Shown here in pieces: positions 58,111-64,000 of a stretch of DNA of 64,000 nucleotides. The position numbers and the translations under genes are program-made. The stretch lies in assembly GCA_964036315.1 (NCBI GenBank), contig OZ038492.1, positions 36,108,618 to 36,172,617 on the forward strand. The letters run 5' to 3'. Source of the stretch: Acanthosepion esculentum (lineage: Eukaryota > Mollusca > Cephalopoda > Sepiida > Sepiidae). Below the pieces are notes generated by a model that worked only from the letters and a program-made list of their open reading frames with translations, ran no database searches and was not told the DNA's origin. The first letter of the stretch is position 1. Every line of letters starts with the position of its first letter.

Positions 58111-58887
58111 CATATCTTTTAAGTAACGGTATGTGTAGGTAACTCCAAAGATTTGCTAAAAAGTCAGGATATATGATTCATGCTCCAAACTTAATAAAAA
58201 CAAAGTTTTATCGACAAAATCTCTATATTATTATTAAGAGAAAAGGAAAAAATATCTTTTTCATCACTAAATTATATTTTGGGATCCTGTTTAGAACGTT
58301 TGAAACTAAGTTTTTTTTTGTTTTTTTTTTGCGTCAGGAAAGCAAAGATAAGTGTAAGAAATGTTATCGTCTGTTTTTTTCAGTGAAAAGCACATTTACT
58401 TGGAAATCCTTGCTAAAATCAAATAATTGCCGGATTTTAATGAAACTTTCAGGACTTATTCACAAATGAATGGATCTATTTTAGAAATCATTCTTTCAGA
58501 AAATCTTGGTAAAAACATTTTTTCGTCTGTTAAGCCCCCACTGATTTAATTTTAAGGAATCTATAGAAAATCTTTTTTTAGACAGCTTAAGGATTACATT
58601 AGTCGAACGAAAAAATGGTTGTTGAATCATTAGTTTATTTTCGTAAAAAACGACCAATTGTGTCTATTAGTTTGAAATTAAAATTAAAATTTCAAGGAAG
58701 AGTTTTCATTTAAAACAAATGGTTTTCAAACTTAGATATCGCGTCTTTTTGGAGATACTTAGTTATATGAATCGAATTTAAAGAATACAGAGAATAGGAT
58801 ACGTTAAATATTTTATACGAATTAGAATTTTATGTTATACGAAATTTAATATGTTATAAACATTTAATAATGTCGTCACCTTTGGCA

Positions 58888-58944
<57 letters not shown>

Positions 58945-59640
58945 GGGATTATTTGTCCAATATTATTTTTATTAGGATAAAAATTATTTTTAGTAGATAC
59001 ACTTATTTGCGTTGTTACTTTTGTTTTTATATTTTATTAAACAGTGAAATTAATAACAAAATAACGTTTATCGTAATAAGAAATAATGTGAATAAAAAAA
59101 TTCCTTTAAAAAATGACTGTTCTTTACGCTTCGTGTACGAAACTGAAGCCAGAAGAAACAAATTCGAAAAATTCTCAAGAAAAACTTCCTAGGTCGTTCT
59201 CTGAGGCCGAACTAGTACAGGGGCCAGAAGTGCTTTCCCTGAAGTAAAAAGCGATGCAGGCTCGATTACTGTCTCAGGCTCAAACTTTCTTTAGCAGGGC
59301 TTATCAACTTAGGCCGATTCGTATTAATTTCACTATTTAATGAAATAAAAATAAAACAAGGGGTAGCTACTGAAACACACGTACCCACTAAAATGATGTG
59401 TATACTCAGAAGGGATATAGACATTGGATGTGTGCACGTATAGAATTCGACAATGCTTGTTGATTATCAGTTACACGGATCACGCCATCTGCCGACCATG
59501 TTTCCGCTACTTGCTCGAGTAACATATATATAACTTACTGAAGGCTTTTCGGAAGTTCGAGAAAGGCAAAATCTCTCCACTGTTCTTCTGTTTAGTGTTA
59601 CAGACTTAGGTTATCTATAGTTATGAATTATATGCTATTA
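58111..59640. other. AT-rich intergenic with one (TA)n tract
   Basis: (TA)n at 58892-58940. 59175-59300 has a SINE-like look (GATGCAGGCTCGATTACTGT) but no relative here. Weak frames 58173-58469 and 58953-59192 carry no recognised motif. Confidence 0.45.
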
Positions 59641-59642
59641 CT

Positions 59643-59646
<4 letters not shown>

Positions 59647-59738
<92 letters not shown>

Positions 59739-59885
59739 GTGTGTGTGTGTGCGCGTGCGTGTGTGTATGTATATATGCACTTCAAATAGCCTTAAATACA
59801 TTCATAGACGAAGATATAATATATTGCTTTTAATTTATGAATACTAAATTTATCTCCTGATATATGTGGATATTTTTCTTTTACG

Positions 59886-59934
<49 letters not shown>

Positions 59935-59936
59935 AA
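59647..59936. repeat. (TA)n-(GT)n tracts, two sets
   Basis: 59647-59770 and 59886-59936. Confidence 0.95.
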
Positions 59937-59954
59937 ACAACAATTAATGAATTT

Positions 59955-60400
59955 ATTTTTAATTAGAGATTTTTATTACCTCAAACGTTATAATAGTGGA
60001 TACCTCGTATCAAAAATAGATGCCGCATTTTTATTTTATTTTTACTCTGTCGGCTTGGGTATTCGGAGAAATCTTAATTTAAAAAAAAAAAATTACACCC
60101 CGGCAGGGATCGAACCTGCGAATAGCCTTCGACGGAGAAATCCACCTTTGATGCAACGCGCTTTGCAAATCGACTACGAAGTTCATCACAATTCGGCTTC
60201 CTCTCTTTTTTATCTTTTAAGTAAATCAAACTTCCTGAGCAAGCTATTTTTCTCAAAAGCCCCGTTTCGTAACCGAAATGTAAACAAAGTCATTTCTAAA
60301 GAACTAAAAGATTTATTTGAAATCCGACATTTTTATTAACTTAAATATTATCATTGTAGATACTCGTATTTGAAATAAACCCCGCATTTGTTAATTTCTG
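59955..60400 (-). repeat. Repeat family S7 with tRNA-like head and edge duplication
   Basis: The minus strand holds TTGCAAAGCGCGTTGCATCA and CGCAGGTTCGATCCCTGCCG (B box with a full 5-bp arm), about 60095-60165. The edges 59955-60040 and 60325-60400 are direct repeats (TTTTTATTA, GTGGATACCTCGTAT..AAA..A). Same arrangement as 8145-8570. Confidence 0.65.
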
Positions 60401-60600
60401 TGACGCTTTTCGCAGCTGAGTGGTGAAGCACACAGGATAAAACAAAAAACTGAGTGGTTTTATTCAACGACAAAAATGTTTTTAATTTGAGAATAATACC
60501 AGAGGGAGCAACGAGAGAAGTTGATACGATACAACACAAGGGGTTACTTGAAATATTAGGAATGCACGATTTACATAGGAAACGTATCCGGCAATCCATA
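60401..60600 (+). pseudogene. RTE-like RT fragment
   Basis: The plus strand reads REVDTIQHKGLLEILGMHDL, HRKRIRQSI, the segment following FxDYxKAFDTV in RTE reverse transcriptases. Parallels the fragment at 60700. Confidence 0.55.
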
Positions 60601-60699
60601 TAGCATGAATAGTGTGACGTTGTTCATGATACTAGAACAAGCAATGCTATTTTTATGAGCAGAAGACTGTCAGAACACGCAATACAAATGTGGAAAATT

Positions 60700-60925
60700 T
60701 ATAACTATCTTTTATAGATTATAAACGAGGATTTAATACGATAGGGCCCGAGATGCTCCTTGGAATATTAAGAAAGCTTGATTTACACGGAAAAGCCATT
60801 CAAGCAATCTATAAAATTTACCGGGAAGAAGGAGACGTCATGCGGATAGCGAATGAGTTTAGCGAATACATATATAAACAAAAAAGTGCGCGCTTTCCAA
60901 TCGGATACATTTAATCTAGGTACCT
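60700..60925 (+). pseudogene. RTE-like RT fragment, second
   Basis: The plus strand reads FIDYKRGFNTIGPEMLLGIL, RKLDLHGKAIQAIYKIYREE. This is motif A of the RT (FxDYxKAFDxV; the catalytic Asp of AFD is Asn here) and the following helix, ending YIYKQKSARFPIGYI. Overlaps in content with 60401-60600, so two copies or a duplication. Confidence 0.7.
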
Positions 60926-60929
60926 TAAA

Positions 60930-61615
60930 TAATTGGTTAAAAAAGAGCATACAATGATGAAAAAGGCTAGTAACTTGATAAAAAGTCTTGGCCTCAAAAT
61001 GTCTATGTTATTGCTAAGAGGAAAGACGAAAGTGTTTCTTGATTAGTTTATTAATTTTTTTAATCCTTTCTAGCATGTTTAAAATTTTGGTTAAACATCT
61101 TGTTTTTTTTTTGAGTTTTTTTTTCATCAGCGGGTGGGCCAAAGATTAGTATGAGAAATTTAACGTCTTCTTTGCAGTAAAAAAAATTGTTTTGAAAATC
61201 CTTGAAAAAAAATCAAATAATTGTTGGATTTTAATGAAAGTACGGGTTTAAAACGTAATTATTTCTTTAAATATTTTTTTTAGAAGATCTTGGAAACCAT
61301 TTATTTTTTCTAAAGCTGTTACTATCACTTACATCACTTTATGAAATTTCGAGAAATTAAAATTCAGCCTTCTTCATATTTATATTAGTTAAAAGCAAGA
61401 CTCCTTTGAGAATTGATTTTATCAATTTGTTTTTGTTAAACAGAAATACACTTTAAAGAAAATTTGCCCTGAATCATGGAATAAAAACGTAACAGAGAAT
61501 CGGCTCAACCAGATAAGAGACTCAGAGTTGGTTGCATGTGATGCTGTAAGGACCAGGCTTTATGTCCTCTTCCAAAATGGGCAGTTGAGAGAAGACATTC
61601 TACTTGGGACTGAAT
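60930..61615. other. Intergenic, nothing recognised
   Basis: AT-rich sequence with many stops. No relative found in the window. Confidence 0.4.
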
Positions 61616-61619
61616 ATTT

Positions 61620-61965
61620 GCATGTGAAGAACTCTGGAAACAAAGAAACACAAAACATCCTTGACAAAAAGTAAATACGCGAACAGCACAATGCTTTTTA
61701 AATATATCTGGGAGGTTAAAAACAAAACAAAAAAACAAACAAATCCCACCAAAGATATTATGAAAAGAAAGAACATTAAATTAATCCAAATAAAAAAGTA
61801 AATAAACTAAGTAAATAATAAACAAATTAGCAAAGCACGAATTATACAATAAACTAACCACAATGCATCATTGACCTGTATATATAAAAAAAAGCGCAAC
61901 GCACACTACCTGACGATTGCGTTTAGCATAAACGAAACTGTTGCGTCTGGGTGATGACTTGTGTC
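61620..61965 (+). pseudogene. PLE-B fragment with diverged 3' end
   Basis: SGNKETQNILDKK and a shifted YIWEVKNKT-like piece, then the 3' region CACAATGCATCATTGACCTG and CCTGACGATTGCGTTTAGCA, ending against (TA)n 61970-62024. Confidence 0.65.
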
Positions 61966-62024
<59 letters not shown>

Positions 62025-62028
<4 letters not shown>

Positions 62029-62600
62029 ACTATTTAACTCATATTAAATCTTAAATTATTTGTTAAAGAGTTAAATATTTAAATTGCTAGCACACATCAA
62101 ATCAATTCCGTCATTGATTTAAAAAAAATAAATTACTATCAAACATTAAAATGTCTTTTTTTTTACATAAATTGCTAAAAATTACCACTCCTCCTTTCCA
62201 TTGATAAAGCCAATGACAGCTTCTTTCTCTTTACTTCCACCTTCTTTCTTTCTTTTTTCTTTTTATTTTTTCTCTGTTCTCCCCCTACCCTTTCAATATA
62301 TCACTTCCGTTAAGTTAACCGATTAAATAGGTCAATGTCTGCACCCTCCTCTCCTAATACTAAGTATGATAGATAGAAATATTAAAATAAACCCTCTCTA
62401 AACTCGATCATGTCTCTCACACCACTCCTCACTACCCTCTCTATTAAATTACATAAACTTAATACTACACGTCAAAAGTGTAAATATTCATTTCATTTCT
62501 CGTTTCACCTTTTGGAAGTGTAGTCTGATGATCCAGCGTCCTTTAAAAGGGCTATTGTGAAATAAATTATTACATGGAGCCTTAAAGTGGTCTGTTTTTC
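62025..62600. other. Intergenic, nothing firmly recognised
   Basis: AT-rich. 62520-62580 contains GTCTGATGATCCAGCGTCCT with a small CCTTTAAAAGG palindrome but no ribozyme register. Confidence 0.4.
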
Positions 62601-62602
62601 TT

Positions 62603-62632
62603 TATATATATATGTATATATACATATATATA

Positions 62633-62663
<31 letters not shown>

Positions 62664-62740
62664 GAAGAAATATAGTCTTAAAGTCTGCTATATTTATGGG
62701 ATAAAGTCCTCAATATCAGAGATAGAGCATGTGTAAATAT
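62603..62740 (+). repeat. (TA)n plus PLE-B 5' junction piece
   Basis: (TA)n to about 62663. 62664-62735 (AAGAAATATAGTCTTAAAGT, GCTATATTTATGGGATAAAG) matches 54899-54966, the first bases of PLE-B after (TA)n there. Confidence 0.75.
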
Positions 62741-62876
62741 AAAAGTGAACATAGAAGTCAAAGCTTAGAGGCGACAGTCTGTTTCATGCTAGATGCAATC
62801 GTCAGGCCACCGTGGCCTGACGATTGCATCTAGCATGAAGCAGACTGTCGCCTCTAAGTGTTGACTTCTATGTTCA

Positions 62877-62881
<5 letters not shown>
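62741..62881. repeat. 70-bp-arm palindrome of PLE-B 3' ends
   Basis: Arms 62741-62810 and 62812-62881 are reverse complements at 67 of 70 positions around a single C. Each arm is the PLE-B 3' unit. Read outward each has GGC | CTGACGA | TTGC-ATCTA-GCAT | GAA(A/G)C | AGACTGTC | GCC, a hammerhead-like order. The left arm (minus strand) keeps GAAAC. Confidence 0.9.
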
Positions 62882-62925
<44 letters not shown>

Positions 62926-63093
62926 ATTCATTTTTTTGTTTCAAAACACGGTCAAGATATTATGTCCATGTTCAAAGTTAATATTATTAAGGGTTGGTTT
63001 GTTTAATTTTATAATTAAGGCTTCCATTATTTTTAGCCTTTTTTTGCAAATGGATGATGCTATTATATAAACTATTTCTAATTCTAACAGTTG

Positions 63094-63142
<49 letters not shown>
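62882..63142 (-). pseudogene. PLE-A C-terminal fragment between (TA)n tracts
   Basis: (TA)n 62882-62923 and 63097-63142. Between them the minus strand reads KRLKIMEALIIKLNKPTLNN, INFEHGHNILTVF, the end of the PLE GIY-YIG domain, matching 24540-24630. Confidence 0.75.
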
Positions 63143-63145
<3 letters not shown>

Positions 63146-63530
63146 ATGTGTATTTGTGCAGCCACCATTTTTTCATGCATCTTTCACTGAAAACGGCCAA
63201 GGAAGATTTAATTAATCTTTTATTGAGTTTTTTCAGAAATCTAATATTTTTGCGTTTTTCAGGAACCAAGAAGCACATAAACCCCTCGAAATCCAGACTG
63301 TAAAATTACGATGTAGCTGCCATACAAAGAATTTCACCATTCAAAATGGCTAGAGAAGTAGCCAAAACTCGCAGAACACTTATAACTATGATCGATTCTT
63401 ATATTCTTTAACCTCTGAAAAACGAGAAAATGTTAGATTGCAAGAAAAATCAATAAAAGATTAATTATATCTTCCGTGTCGGCCGTTTTCAATGAATGAT
63501 GCATGAAAAAAGGTTTCTGTCCAAGTACAA
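63143..63530. repeat. PLE-A terminal unit, inverted pair
   Basis: 63165-63265 (CATGCATCTTTCACTGAAAA, CGGCCAAGG, TTAATTAATCTTTTATTG) is the reverse complement, with ~15% differences, of 63408-63515. The middle (63348-63385) is a scrap of the hammerhead-like unit (GGCTAGAGAAGTAGCC). Confidence 0.78.
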
Positions 63531-63578
<48 letters not shown>

Positions 63579-63582
63579 CTCT

Positions 63583-63646
<64 letters not shown>

Positions 63647-63669
63647 GTATGCATGTATATATATATATA
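63531..63669. repeat. (TATC)n-(TA)n-(TATG)n microsatellite
   Basis: Simple repeats. Confidence 0.95.
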
Positions 63670-63719
63670 TTATTTATTTATAGTATTCAAACAGCGCAAA
63701 GAACAAACATGAAAAGAAA

Positions 63720-63950
63720 TTAGCAACACCTAAAAGCAACCCCCCCTTTGAAAATGCCTAAAGAAGTGGCCAAAAGCGCTTGGTACAATGGACAATACAG
63801 ACAACTTTTTGCACTCCCTGATTTTCACCAAACAGAAAAACTTAAGAATGTTGTAAAAACTAAATAAAATGTTAATCAAATTTTTCTTCTCTGTCATCTT
63901 CAACGAAACATGTCCAAAAGAAATATTTGCCGTCCAAATCTTGCTCGTCG
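63720..63950 (-). repeat. PLE-A terminal unit (partial)
   Basis: 63745-63790 is a hammerhead-like relic (TTTGAAAATGCCTAAAGAAG, TGGCCAAAAGCGCTTGG). 63885-63945 matches the terminal repeat in reverse (ATCTTCAACGAAACATGTCC). Confidence 0.6.
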
Positions 63951-64000
63951 TTTTGAGTGTCCTTTACCCGAAATTTCCAAATCAGAAAACCTTAAAAATC

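Noticed and set aside
60095..60190. tRNA gene on the minus strand
   Set aside because: The TpsiC arm is good but there is no complete acceptor stem or D arm, and the unit is part of a dispersed repeat.
62520..62580. Hammerhead starting at CTGATGA (62526)
   Set aside because: The following sequence forms only a CCTTTAAAAGG palindrome. No GAAA box lies at the right distance after a stem II.

Overview
This window looks like repeat-dominated, gene-poor animal nuclear DNA. The best fit is a coleoid cephalopod (octopus-like) genome. That is an inference from three things: very dense (TA)n, (CA)n, (CT)n and (CTAT)n microsatellites; many decayed retroelements (CR1/jockey-like and RTE-like LINEs, Penelope-like elements (PLEs), several tRNA-derived SINE families); and Tc1/mariner relics. 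No bacterial-style gene, operon, CRISPR array, rRNA or intact tRNA gene is visible. Nearly every long open frame is a translated microsatellite or a broken transposon protein.

Layout. 0-2.8 kb: a (TA)n tract, a hairpin element and three tandem 5'-truncated LINE 3' ends. 3-9 kb: microsatellites, a transposase fragment, and a tRNA-like SINE carrying an apparently intact type I hammerhead ribozyme (7975-8040). 9.7 kb: one candidate host exon. 10-18 kb: LINE C-terminal fragments, SINEs, a ~120-bp minisatellite and a mariner relic. 18-25 kb: fold-back elements, PLE pieces and a mariner element with TIRs. 25-34 kb: SINE/LINE tails, an RTE fragment and a Tc1 element. 34.3-35.4 kb: a higher-order (CTAT)n array carrying a solo LTR. 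36-44 kb: a second Tc1 copy, a ~620-bp palindrome, transposase relics and the decayed sister of the hammerhead SINE. 45-50 kb: candidate exons, a ~1.1-kb polypyrimidine tract with a mariner MITE, and PLE ends. 51-56 kb: a PLE covering RT and GIY-YIG regions, a non-autonomous mariner, a second PLE fragment and a nested insertion. 57-64 kb: inverted elements, RTE fragments and a 70-bp-arm PLE palindrome.

The most interesting theme is the number of hammerhead ribozyme (HHR) or HHR-like motifs. They occur in two contexts: a tRNA-like SINE (one copy with every conserved core base, one decayed) and the terminal regions of PLE-derived sequence, often beside (TA)n and often in inverted pairs. Several unrelated element families stop at the same internal position against (TA)n in independent copies. 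So the (TA)n tracts are either preferred targets or integral ends of the mobile units. Host coding potential is limited to three short exon candidates that I could not assign to a family.
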